Shown piece by piece: positions 1-7,934 of a stretch of 64,000 nucleotides of DNA; the stretch's first letter is position 1, and each line of letters begins with the position of its first letter. The notes under the pieces were generated by a model. The model saw only the letters and a list, made by a program, of their open reading frames with translations. It was not told where the DNA came from and did not search any database. The DNA lies in assembly GCF_014648195.1 (NCBI RefSeq), contig NZ_BMQQ01000015.1, positions 93,362 to 157,361 on the forward strand, written 5' to 3'. Source of the stretch: Streptomyces purpureus (GTDB lineage: Bacteria > Actinomycetota > Actinomycetes > Streptomycetales > Streptomycetaceae). The position numbers and the translations under genes were made by a program.

Positions 1-1
1 G

Positions 2-577
2 GTCGTCCTCGAAGACGTCCGCGTCCCCGGCCACTGCCTCCTCGGCGGCAAGGAGAAGCTCGACGAGCGCCTCGCCCGCGCCCGTGAGAAGGCGAAGGCG
101 GGCGGCGACCGGGTGAAGAACGCCGCGATGGCCACCTTCGAGGCCTCCCGCCCGGCCGTCGGCGCGATGGCCGTCGGCACCGCCCGCGCCGCGTACGAGG
201 TGGCCCTCGACTACGCCAGGACCCGCGAGCAGTTCGGCCGCCCGATCATCGACAACCAGGGCGTCGCCTTCCAGCTCGCCGACATGCGCACCCAGATCGA
301 CGCCGCCCGCCTGCTCGTCTGGCGCGCCTCCTGGATGGCGACCACGGGCAAGCCGTTCACCTCGGCCGAGGGCTCGATGTCCAAGCTGTACGCCAGCGAG
401 GTCGCCAAGAAGGTCACGGCGCAGGCGATCCAGATCCTGGGCGGCAACGGCTACACGCGCGAGTACCCGGTCGAGCGCATGCACCGAGATGCGGCTATCT
501 ACACCATCTTCGAAGGCACCAGCGAGATCCAGCGACTGGTCATCGCCCGCACGCTCTCGGGCCTGCCGATCCGCTGA
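2..577 (+). CDS. Acyl-CoA dehydrogenase, C-terminal part (5' end outside window)
   Basis: The frame is already open at base 2, so the start lies off the left edge and about 191 residues are visible. The family uses FAD to oxidise the C2-C3 bond of acyl-CoA in fatty-acid or amino-acid breakdown in the cytosol. Seen: 'YARTREQFGRPI' and 'QILGGNGYTREYPVERMHRDA' from the C-terminal helical domain, and near the end 'IFEGTSEIQRLVIART', the usual C-terminal signature. In it, the Glu of EGTSEIQ sits where medium-chain enzymes have their catalytic base. The protein ends 14 residues later, as is normal for the family. Substrate chain length cannot be read from this part. It converges with the next gene; a hairpin lies between them. 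Confidence 0.93.
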   Translation, partial: VVLEDVRVPGHCLLGGKEKLDERLARAREKAKAGGDRVKNAAMATFEASRPAVGAMAVGTARAAYEVALDYARTREQFGRPIIDNQGVAFQLADMRTQIDAARLLVWRASWMATTGKPFTSAEGSMSKLYASEVAKKVTAQAIQILGGNGYTREYPVERMHRDAAIYTIFEGTSEIQRLVIARTLSGLPIR

Positions 578-615
578 CGCGCCGTAGGGGCCAGGGCAGT
601 TGACGACGCCTGGCC

Positions 616-644
616 GCCGGGCGGGGCATGACGCCCCTCCCGGC
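616..644. terminator. Hairpin between converging genes
   Basis: A 12-base arm (616-627) pairs with 633-644 with one mismatch around a 5-base loop. It lies between the stops of the acyl-CoA dehydrogenase (+) and the VOC protein (-), so it can serve both directions. No U-tract is obvious, as is common in high-GC actinobacteria. Confidence 0.55.
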
Positions 645-654
645 GCGCAGGGCC

Positions 655-1110
655 CTACGCCACGCAGAACTCGTTGCCCTCCGGGTCCTGGAGCACCACC
701 CCGTAGTAGTCCATGTCCGCCGGGGCCATCACCCGCAGCACGCTCGCGCCCGCGTCGGTGAGCAGCGCCACCTTGTGGTCGACCCGCTCCCGGCGCGTGG
801 CGAGCGGCACCTCCCGCCCGCCGCTGACTTTCAGGTCCAGATGCACCCGGTTCTTCACGGACTTGAGCTCGGGAACCTGCTGGAACCAGATCCGCGGGCC
901 CGTCCCCGCCGGGTCCACGATCGACTCCGGTGTCTCGCCCACCCCCTCGGGCAGCTCCCCCTCGGGCACGCCCATGGCGGACCAGTACGCCCGCCAGGTG
1001 GCATGGCCACCGGGCGCCGGCTCGGGCACATAGCCCAGCGCCGGCGCCCAGAACTCCACGAGCCTGCGCGGGTCGGCACAGTCGATGGTCAGCTGAAGTG
1101 TCGTCTCCAT
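655..1110 (-). CDS. VOC (glyoxalase/bleomycin-resistance fold) family protein
   Basis: A 151-residue protein of the vicinal-oxygen-chelate superfamily. Seen: an N-terminal beta strand 'LQLTIDCADPRRLVEFWAPAL', a middle 'RIWFQQVPELKSVKNRVHLDL' and a C-terminal 'MAPADMDYYGVVLQDPEGNEF', the usual end of a glyoxalase-like domain. The His of 'RVHLDL' and the Glu of 'PEGNEF' sit at normal metal-ligand positions. Members range from dioxygenases and isomerases to drug-binding proteins, so the substrate is unknown. It is one short domain of the Glyoxalase_6 type common in Streptomyces. Transcribed alone, with its stop facing the acyl-CoA dehydrogenase. Confidence 0.8.
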   Translation of the reverse strand: METTLQLTIDCADPRRLVEFWAPALGYVPEPAPGGHATWRAYWSAMGVPEGELPEGVGETPESIVDPAGTGPRIWFQQVPELKSVKNRVHLDLKVSGGREVPLATRRERVDHKVALLTDAGASVLRVMAPADMDYYGVVLQDPEGNEFCVA

Positions 1111-1177
1111 GGGGCGAGCGTCCCAGACGCCTCTGACAATCGCCGTCCGCGTCGCGCGACGACCGGGGCGAGGGGGA

Positions 1178-1663
1178 TCAGGCGCCCAGGAGGGCCTCGA
1201 TCGCCGCGACGACCTCCGGCGCCTCGGGCTCCGTACGCGGCCGGAAGCGGGTCACCTCACCGGAGGGCGAGATGAGGAACTTCTCGAAGTTCCACTGCAC
1301 GTCACCGGCCTCGCCGTCGGCGTCGGCGACCCGCGTCAGCTCCTGGTAGAGCGGGTGCCGGTCCGCGCCGTTCACCTCGGTCTTCTCCAGGAGCGGGAAC
1401 GTCACTCCGTACGTCGCCGAGCAGAACGTCTGGATCTCGTCCGCACTGCCCGGCTCCTGCCCGGCGAACTGGTTGCACGGCACCCCGAGCACGGTGAAGC
1501 CACGCTCCCCGTAACTCTGCTGCAGCCGCTCCAGGCCCGCGTACTGCGGAGTGAGGCCGCACTTGGAGGCGACGTTGACCAGTAGGACCGCCTTGTCCTT
1601 GTAGTCGGCCAGGGTGGTCGGCTCGCCGGTCAGGGTGCGCAGCGGGATGTCGTACAGGGTCAT
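1178..1663 (-). CDS. Glutathione peroxidase family (thiol peroxidase)
   Basis: A 161-residue cytosolic peroxidase. Seen: 'VNVASKCGLTPQY' with the peroxidatic Cys35 in the Cys (not selenocysteine) form, 'GVPCNQFAGQEPG' with the conserved Gln, and 'WNFEKFLIS' with the Trp and Asn of the catalytic tetrad. A further Cys near position 82 ('TFCSATYG') is a candidate resolving residue. Actinobacterial members reduce hydroperoxides mostly with thioredoxin or mycothiol-linked reductants rather than glutathione (family knowledge). Length is normal. Upstream, between its start and the thioesterase stop, lies an imperfect 17-bp tandem duplication (about 1685-1718) of unknown meaning. Confidence 0.9.
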   Translation of the reverse strand: MTLYDIPLRTLTGEPTTLADYKDKAVLLVNVASKCGLTPQYAGLERLQQSYGERGFTVLGVPCNQFAGQEPGSADEIQTFCSATYGVTFPLLEKTEVNGADRHPLYQELTRVADADGEAGDVQWNFEKFLISPSGEVTRFRPRTEPEAPEVVAAIEALLGA

Positions 1664-1737
1664 CGGGTCTCCTCGTCGATAAGGCGATCAGCAGTCAGGG
1701 TCGATCAGCAGTCTGGGTCGGCAACCTGGTCAGCAGC

Positions 1738-2604
1738 CTAGGCCAGGCCGCGGAACAGGCCCTCCTGGACCACCGAGACCAGCAGCCGCCCCTCGCGGTC
1801 GTAGATCCTGCCCCGGGCGAGCCCCCGGCCGCCCGTCGCGATCGGCGACTCCTGGTCGTACAGGAACCATTCGTCCGCGCGGAAGGGCCGGTGGAACCAC
1901 ATCGCGTGGTCCAGCGACGCCATGTCGAAGCCCCGCGGGCCCCACAGCGGCTCGACCGGGATCCGTACCGCGTCGAGCAGGGTCATGTCGGAGGCGTACG
2001 TCAGCGCGCAGGTGTGCACCAGCGGATCGTCGCCGAGCGGACCCACCGCCCGCATCCACACCGCGCTGCGCGGGTCCGCGTCCTTGACCTCGTCCTTCGT
2101 CCAGCGCAGCCGGTCCACGTAGCGGATGTCGAACGGCTGGCGCCGGGCCATCCGCTCCAGCGCCTCGGGCAGCGCGCCGAGGTGGTCGCGGATCTCGTCC
2201 GCGAGCTTCGGCAGGGTCTCCGGATCCGTCATGTGGCGAGGCGGCAGCTGGTGCTCGAACCCGGCCTCCTCCGGCAGGTGGAAGGAGGCGGTCAGGTTGA
2301 AGATCGTCCGGCCCTGCTGGACGGCGGTGACCCGGCGGGTGGTGAAGGACCGGCCGTCCCTGACCCGCTCGACCTGGTAGACGATCGGGACACCGGGGCG
2401 CCCCGGCCGCAGGAAGTAGGCGTGCAGCGAGTGCACCGGCCGGTCGCCCTCGGTGGTGCGGCCGGCCGCGACCAGGGCCTGACCGGCCACCTGCCCGCCG
2501 AAGACCCGCTGGAGCGACTCCTGCGGGCTGGCGCCACGGAAGATGTTCACCTCGATCTGCTCCAGATCGAGCAGATCGACGAGTCGTTCGGCGGGACTGG
2601 TCAC
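1738..2604 (-). CDS. tesB: Acyl-CoA thioesterase II
   Basis: A 288-residue double-hotdog thioesterase that hydrolyses acyl-CoA to free acid and CoA. Seen: N-terminal 'FRGASPQESLQRVFGGQVAGQAL' region typical of TesB, 'VHSLHAYFLRPG', and the C-terminal half 'DHAMWFHRPFRADEWFLYDQ' ending in 'VSVVQEGLFR', whose Gln corresponds to the catalytic Gln near the end of the E. coli enzyme. The Asp of 'SLDHAMWFHRP' is at the expected catalytic Asp site. Only 9 bases separate it from the upstream helicase gene on the same strand, so the two are probably co-transcribed. Length matches the family (about 286). Confidence 0.92.
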   Translation of the reverse strand: MTSPAERLVDLLDLEQIEVNIFRGASPQESLQRVFGGQVAGQALVAAGRTTEGDRPVHSLHAYFLRPGRPGVPIVYQVERVRDGRSFTTRRVTAVQQGRTIFNLTASFHLPEEAGFEHQLPPRHMTDPETLPKLADEIRDHLGALPEALERMARRQPFDIRYVDRLRWTKDEVKDADPRSAVWMRAVGPLGDDPLVHTCALTYASDMTLLDAVRIPVEPLWGPRGFDMASLDHAMWFHRPFRADEWFLYDQESPIATGGRGLARGRIYDREGRLLVSVVQEGLFRGLA

Positions 2605-2613
2605 ACGTACTCC

Positions 2614-5127
2614 TCAGAGCTGGCCGACGGAGGTCACGCGGACCACGGCCCGCCCCTCCTCGTCGGAGGCAGCGAGATCCACCTCCGCGCTGATGCCCCA
2701 GTCATGGTCGCCGTTCGGGTCGGCGAACGTCTGCCGGACGCGCCACAGACCGTGCGCCGGGTCCTCCTCGATCGACAGCAGCTTGGGACCGCGCGCGTCC
2801 GGACCGGTGCCGAGGTCGTCGTACTCGTCCCAGTAGGCGTCCATCGCCTCGCCCCACGCTTCCTCGTCCCAGCCGGACTCGGCGTCCAGCTCGCCGAGCT
2901 GGGCGACCTGGTCGAGGGCGGCGAGCTCGACCCGGCGGAACATGGCGTTGCGCACCAGCACCCGGAACGCGCGCGCGTTCGCGGTGACCGGCTTGACCTG
3001 GTCGGCCTTCTCCTGAGCCTCCTCGGCGGTCTCCAGCTCCGGATTGGCCAGCTGCTCCCACTCGTCGAGCAGGGAGGAGTCGACCTGGCGGACCATCTCG
3101 CCCAGCCAGGCGATCAGGTCCTCCAGGTCCTCGGTCTTCAGATCGTCCGGGATCGTGTGGTCGAGGGCCTTGTAGGCGCTGGCGAGATAGCGCAGCACGA
3201 TGCCCTCGGTGCGGGCCAGCTCGTACCAGGAGGTGAACTCCGTGAACGACAGCGCCCGTTCGTACATGTCACGGATCACGGACTTCGGCGAGACCGGGTG
3301 GTCGCCGACCCACGGATGGGAGGTGCGGTAGGTGTTGTACGCGTGCCACAGCAGCTCTTCGAGCGGCTTGGGATACGAGATGTCCTGGAGCCGCTCCATC
3401 CGCTCCTCGTACTCGATGCCGTCGGCCTTCATCTGCCCGACCGCCTCGCCGCGCGCCTTGTTCTGCTGGGCGGCGAGGATCTGACGCGGGTCGTCGAGGG
3501 TCGACTCGACCACGGAGACCATGTCGAGCGCGTACGAGGGCGATTCGGGGTCGAGCAGGTCGAAGGCGGCCAGCGCGAAGGTCGACAGCGGCTGGTTGAG
3601 CGCGAAGTCCTGCTGGAGGTCGACGGTGAGCCGGATGGTGCGGCCCTCGGCGTCCGGGGTGTCCAGCTGCTCGACCACCCCGCCCGCGAGGAGTGAGCGG
3701 TAGATGGCGATGGCCCGGCGGATGTGCCGCAGCTGCTGCCTGCGCGGCTCGTGGTTGTCCTCCAGGAGCTTGCGCATCGCCTCGAAGGCGTTGCCCGGCC
3801 GGGCGATCACCGACAGCAGCATGATGTTGGTGACCTTGAACCGCGAGGTCAGCGGCTCGGGCTCGGAGCCGATCAGCTTCTCGAAGGTCGAATCGCTCCA
3901 GGCGACGAATCCCTCCGGCGCCTTCTTGCGGACCACCTTGCGGCGCTTCTTGGGGTCGTCCCCGGCCTTGGCGAGCGCCTTCTCGTTCTCGATGACGTGC
4001 TCGGGCGCCTGGGCGACCACCAGACCGGCCGTGTCGAAGCCCGCCCGCCCCGCGCGCCCGGCGATCTGGTGGAACTCACGGGCACGAAGCGTACGGACGC
4101 GGTTGCCGTCGTACTTGGTGAGCGCGGTGAACAGGACCGTGCGAATCGGGACGTTCACCCCGACTCCGAGGGTGTCGGTGCCGCAGATCACCTTCAGCAG
4201 ACCCGCCTGGGCGAGCTTCTCGACCAGCCGCCGGTACTTGGGCAGCATGCCCGCGTGGTGCACGCCGATGCCGTGCCGCACGAACCGCGAGAGGTTCTGC
4301 CCGAACTTGGTGGTGAAGCGGAAATTGCCGATCAGCTCGGCGATCTTGTCCTTCTCCTCGCGCGAGCACATGTTGATGCTCATCAGCGACTGCGCCCGCT
4401 CGACCGCCTGCGCCTGCGTGAAGTGGACGATGTAGACCGGCGCCTGCTTGGTCTCCAGGAGCTCGGTCAGGGTCTCGGTGATCGGCGTCATCTCGTACTC
4501 GTACGAGAGCGGCACCGGCCGGGTCGCCGAGCGGACCACCGAGGTGGGCCGGCCCGTGCGCCGGGTCAGGTCCTTTTCGAACATGGAGACGTCACCGAGC
4601 GTCGCCGACATCAGCACGAACTGCGCCTGCGGCAGTTCCAGCAGCGGGATCTGCCAGGCCCAGCCGCGGTCCGGCTCGGCGTAGAAGTGGAACTCGTCCA
4701 TCACGACCTGGCCGATGTCGGCGTGCTTGCCGTCGCGCAGCGCGATGGAGGCGAGGACCTCGGCGGTGCAGCAGATCACCGGCGCGTCCGCGTTCACGGA
4801 CGCGTCGCCGGTCAGCATGCCGACGTTCTCCGTGCCGAAGAGCTTGCACAGGTCGAAGAACTTCTCCGACACCAGCGCCTTGATCGGCGCGGTGTAGAAG
4901 GTCACCTGGTCATTGGCGAGCGCGGTGAAGTGCGCACCCGCCGCGACCAGGCTCTTTCCCGATCCGGTGGGTGTGGACAAGATCACGTTCGCCCCGGAGA
5001 CCACCTCGATCAGCGCCTCCTCCTGGGCGGGGTAGAGCGTGATGCCGCGCTCCTCGGCCCATGAGGAGAAAGCCTCGAAGAGGGCATCGGGGTCGGCATC
5101 CGGCGGCAGCTGATCGATAAGGGTCAC
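2614..5127 (-). CDS. DEAD/DEAH-box helicase with C-terminal DUF3516
   Basis: An 837-residue superfamily 2 helicase. Seen: Walker A 'TPTGSGKS' (residues 52-59), the DEVH-type box 'MDEFHFYAEPDRGW' (about 144), motif III 'LMSATLGD', and the second RecA domain with 'GVHHAGMLPKYRRLVEKL', 'GTDTLGVGVNVP' and 'QIAGRAGRAGFD'. The last ~400 residues match the actinobacterial DUF3516 architecture, an acidic helical region. The fold is Ski2-like, so an RNA-processing or decay role is likely, but the substrate is not established. It heads an apparent two-gene unit with tesB and is divergent from the membrane protein gene starting at 5260. Confidence 0.92.
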   Translation of the reverse strand: MTLIDQLPPDADPDALFEAFSSWAEERGITLYPAQEEALIEVVSGANVILSTPTGSGKSLVAAGAHFTALANDQVTFYTAPIKALVSEKFFDLCKLFGTENVGMLTGDASVNADAPVICCTAEVLASIALRDGKHADIGQVVMDEFHFYAEPDRGWAWQIPLLELPQAQFVLMSATLGDVSMFEKDLTRRTGRPTSVVRSATRPVPLSYEYEMTPITETLTELLETKQAPVYIVHFTQAQAVERAQSLMSINMCSREEKDKIAELIGNFRFTTKFGQNLSRFVRHGIGVHHAGMLPKYRRLVEKLAQAGLLKVICGTDTLGVGVNVPIRTVLFTALTKYDGNRVRTLRAREFHQIAGRAGRAGFDTAGLVVAQAPEHVIENEKALAKAGDDPKKRRKVVRKKAPEGFVAWSDSTFEKLIGSEPEPLTSRFKVTNIMLLSVIARPGNAFEAMRKLLEDNHEPRRQQLRHIRRAIAIYRSLLAGGVVEQLDTPDAEGRTIRLTVDLQQDFALNQPLSTFALAAFDLLDPESPSYALDMVSVVESTLDDPRQILAAQQNKARGEAVGQMKADGIEYEERMERLQDISYPKPLEELLWHAYNTYRTSHPWVGDHPVSPKSVIRDMYERALSFTEFTSWYELARTEGIVLRYLASAYKALDHTIPDDLKTEDLEDLIAWLGEMVRQVDSSLLDEWEQLANPELETAEEAQEKADQVKPVTANARAFRVLVRNAMFRRVELAALDQVAQLGELDAESGWDEEAWGEAMDAYWDEYDDLGTGPDARGPKLLSIEEDPAHGLWRVRQTFADPNGDHDWGISAEVDLAASDEEGRAVVRVTSVGQL

Positions 5128-5259
5128 GCCCCCATCTTGCCTGGATTCCCTCCGGAGGAGGGAACCGGCCGTCCCGGTCGAAGATCACGACAGATACCCT
5201 GTCCCGTCGACCGGCCGTCAACTGGGCGCCGGCGCGGGAGGAATGGGGCGGGAACGACC

Positions 5260-6051
5260 ATGATGGGACCGGCGCACTCGCTGTCCGGGGCGGCGGCCTG
5301 GCTGGGCGTAGGGGCGGCCGCGGCCGCCGCGGGCCACCCGATGCCGTGGCCCGTACTCGTCGTCGGCGCACTGATCTGTGCCGGCGCGGCCCTCGCCCCC
5401 GACCTCGACCACAAGTCGGCGACCATCTCGCGCGCCTTCGGGCCCGTCTCCAAGGGCCTGTGCGAGATCGTCGACAAGCTGTCGTACGCCGTCTACAAGG
5501 CCACCCGCAGCTCCGCGGACCCCCGCAGGTCCGGCGGCCACCGCACCCTCACCCACACCTGGGTCTGGGCCGTCCTGATCGGCGCCGGCGCCTCCGTCCT
5601 GGCGATCACCGGCGGGCGCTGGGCGGTGCTCGGGATCCTCTTCGTACATCTGGTCCTCGCCGTCGAGGGCCTGCTGTGGCGCGCCGCCCGGATGTCCAGC
5701 GACATCCTCGTGTGGCTGCTCGGCGCCACCAGCGCCTGGATCCTCGCGGGCGTGCTCGACCAGCCCGGCAACGGCTCGGACTGGCTCTTCACCGGCCCCG
5801 GGCAGGAGTACCTCTGGCTGGGCCTGCCCATCGTGCTCGGCGCCCTCGTCCACGACATCGGCGACGCGCTGACCGTCTCCGGCTGCCCGATCCTGTGGCC
5901 CATCCCGGTCGGCCGTAAGCGCTGGTACCCGGTCGGGCCGCCGAAGGGCCTGCGGTTCCGCGCGGGCAGCTGGGTGGAGCTGAAGGTGCTCATGCCGGCC
6001 TTCATGCTCCTCGGCGGCGTCGGCGGTGCCTCGGCGCTGGGCTTCATCTAG
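5260..6051 (+). CDS. YdjM/DUF457-like metal-dependent membrane hydrolase
   Basis: About 263 residues, largely hydrophobic with four to five predicted membrane segments. Early 'ALAPDLDHKSATISR' and 'GGHRTLTHTW' give the conserved Asp/His set that places it in the YdjM (LexA-regulated, inner-membrane) family, usually called metal-dependent hydrolases. A small second His/Asp cluster 'LGALVHDIGDALTVSGCPILWP' also fits. The start is set at the paired ATG-ATG at 5260 because the frame upstream is proline/arginine-rich and lacks a ribosome site; a purine-rich run lies 8-20 bases upstream. The reaction is unproven. SOS control is known for E. coli YdjM, but no LexA box was seen here. Confidence 0.8.
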   Translation: MMGPAHSLSGAAAWLGVGAAAAAAGHPMPWPVLVVGALICAGAALAPDLDHKSATISRAFGPVSKGLCEIVDKLSYAVYKATRSSADPRRSGGHRTLTHTWVWAVLIGAGASVLAITGGRWAVLGILFVHLVLAVEGLLWRAARMSSDILVWLLGATSAWILAGVLDQPGNGSDWLFTGPGQEYLWLGLPIVLGALVHDIGDALTVSGCPILWPIPVGRKRWYPVGPPKGLRFRAGSWVELKVLMPAFMLLGGVGGASALGFI

Positions 6052-6078
6052 CGGCGCCGGCCGGCGGGCGGGCGCCGC
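6051..6078. terminator. Hairpin between converging genes
   Basis: Perfect 8-bp arms GCGGCGCC (6051-6058) and GGCGCCGC (6071-6078) with a 12-base loop, starting at the last base of the membrane-protein stop codon and facing the end of the ABC exporter gene. Confidence 0.5.
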
Positions 6079-6152
6079 CTGGTGCGGCCGCACCCCAGCG
6101 GACGTCATGGGCTGTTCCGGCGGATCGTCTGATCCACCGTCAACTGCCCGAT

Positions 6153-7934
6153 TCAGCCGTGCCAGGACCGCCACAGCGCCGCGTACGCGCCGTCCGCCGC
6201 CACCAGCTCGTCATGGCTGCCCAGTTCACTGATCCGGCCGTCCTCGACCACCGCGATCACATCCGCGTCGTGGGCGGTGTGCAGCCGGTGCGCGATCGCC
6301 ACCACCGTACGGCCGTCCAGCACCCGCCCCAGCGACCGCTCCAGATGGCGGGCCGCGCGCGGATCCAGCAGCGAGGTCGCCTCGTCCAGGACGAGCGTGT
6401 GCGGATCGGCGAGCACCAGTCGGGCCAGCGCGATCTGCTGTGCCTGCGCCGGGGTCAGGGACAGTCCGCCCGAGCCGACCTCGGTGTCGAGACCGTCCTC
6501 CAGCGCCCCCGCCCAGTCGCTCGCGTCGACCGCGCCCAGGGCCGCCCACAGCTCGGCGTCCGTGGCCGACGTCCGGGCCAGCAGCAGATTGTCCCGCAGG
6601 GACCCCACGAACACGTGATGTTCCTGGTTGACCAGGGCCACGTGCTCGCGTACCCGCTCGGCCGGCATCTTCGCCAGCTCCGCCGAGCCGAGCGTGACCC
6701 GGCCGGTCCGCGGCGCGTAGATTCCCGCGAGCAGCCGGCCCAGGGTCGACTTGCCCGCGCCGGAGGGGCCGACCAGCGCGAGACGGGTGCCCGGGGCGAC
6801 ACTCATCGACACCTGGTGCAGCACGTCGACCCCTTCGCGGTAGCCGAAGCGCACGTCCCGCGCCCGTACCTGCCGTCCGTCGGGGCGCACTTCCGCGTCC
6901 CCCGCGTCCGGCTCGATGTCCCGTACGCCCACCAGCCGGGCCAGCGACACCTGCGCCACCTGCAGCTCGTCGTACCAGCGCAGGATGAGCCCGATCGGGT
7001 CGACCAGCATCTGGGCGAGCAGCGCGCCGGTCGTCAGCTGGCCCACGTCGAGCCAGCCGTTCAGGACGAACACCCCGCCGATCATCAGCGCGGAGGCGAG
7101 CACCAGCACATGGGTGACGCTGACGATCGGGAAGAGCACGGACCTCAGGAAGAGCGTGTAACGCTCCCATGCCGTCCACTCCTTGATGCGCCGCTCCGAC
7201 AGGGCGATCCGGCGCGCGCCCAGGCGGTGCGCTTCGACCGTGCGGCCCGCGTCCACCGTCTCGGCGAGCGCGGCGGCGACCGCCGCGTACCCCGCGGTCT
7301 CCGAGCGGTAGGCGGCCCCGGCCCGCCGGAAGTACCAGCGGCAGCCCACGATCAGCAGCGGCGCCGCCACCAGGATCGCCAGCGCCAACGGCGGTGCGGT
7401 CACCGTGAGTCCGCCGATGAGCAGCCCGGCCCAGACCACGCCGATCGCCAGCTGCGGCACCGCCTCCCGCATCGCGTTGGCGAGCCGGTCGATGTCGGTG
7501 GTGATCCGGGAGAGCAGATCGCCGGTCCCGGCCCGCTCCAGCACGCCCGGCGGCAGACTCACCGAGCGGACCAGGAAGTCCTCCCGGAGGTCGGCGAGCA
7601 TCTCCTCGCCGAGCATCGCCCCGCGCAGCCGCATCAGCCGTACGAAGACGGCCTCCACCGCCAGCGCGGCCACGAACAGGCCCACCGTCCACTCCAGATG
7701 GAGCTCACGCGCCCCGTCCGCCAGCCGCTCGACCAGCGAACCGAGCAGGTACGGCCCGGCCATCGAGGCGATCACCGCGATCGCGTTGACCGTGACGAGC
7801 ACGGTGAACGCCCGGCGGTGGCGGCGCAGCAGCTCCGCCACGTACGCCCGTACGGTCGCCGGCGTGCCGACCGGCAGGGTCGTGGCGGAGGTGGGGGCCG
7901 CCGGATCGTACTCCGGGGGTGCGACGCCGATCAT
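6153..7934 (-). CDS. ABC exporter half, catalytic-site Walker A partner
   Basis: A 593-residue half-transporter: six membrane helices (about 40-310) followed by an ATPase domain. Seen: intact Walker A 'LVGPSGAGKST', Walker B 'HTLVLDEATSLLD' with catalytic Glu, and H-loop 'AIAHRLH'. The signature is degenerate: 'LSLTPAQAQQIALARL' instead of LSGGQ. Its start overlaps the stop of the upstream half-transporter by four bases (ATGA), so the two are coupled and almost certainly form a heterodimer. The intact Walker A here pairs with the intact LSGGQ of the partner to give one working ATP site. Substrate unknown; drug, lipid or peptide export are all possible. Confidence 0.9.
   Translation of the reverse strand: MIGVAPPEYDPAAPTSATTLPVGTPATVRAYVAELLRRHRRAFTVLVTVNAIAVIASMAGPYLLGSLVERLADGARELHLEWTVGLFVAALAVEAVFVRLMRLRGAMLGEEMLADLREDFLVRSVSLPPGVLERAGTGDLLSRITTDIDRLANAMREAVPQLAIGVVWAGLLIGGLTVTAPPLALAILVAAPLLIVGCRWYFRRAGAAYRSETAGYAAVAAALAETVDAGRTVEAHRLGARRIALSERRIKEWTAWERYTLFLRSVLFPIVSVTHVLVLASALMIGGVFVLNGWLDVGQLTTGALLAQMLVDPIGLILRWYDELQVAQVSLARLVGVRDIEPDAGDAEVRPDGRQVRARDVRFGYREGVDVLHQVSMSVAPGTRLALVGPSGAGKSTLGRLLAGIYAPRTGRVTLGSAELAKMPAERVREHVALVNQEHHVFVGSLRDNLLLARTSATDAELWAALGAVDASDWAGALEDGLDTEVGSGGLSLTPAQAQQIALARLVLADPHTLVLDEATSLLDPRAARHLERSLGRVLDGRTVVAIAHRLHTAHDADVIAVVEDGRISELGSHDELVAADGAYAALWRSWHG

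Noticed and set aside
1685..1735. Short imperfect direct repeats (GATCAGCAGTC...) between tesB and the peroxidase gene.
   Set aside because: Only two to three imperfect units in a short gap; no pattern beyond a local duplication.
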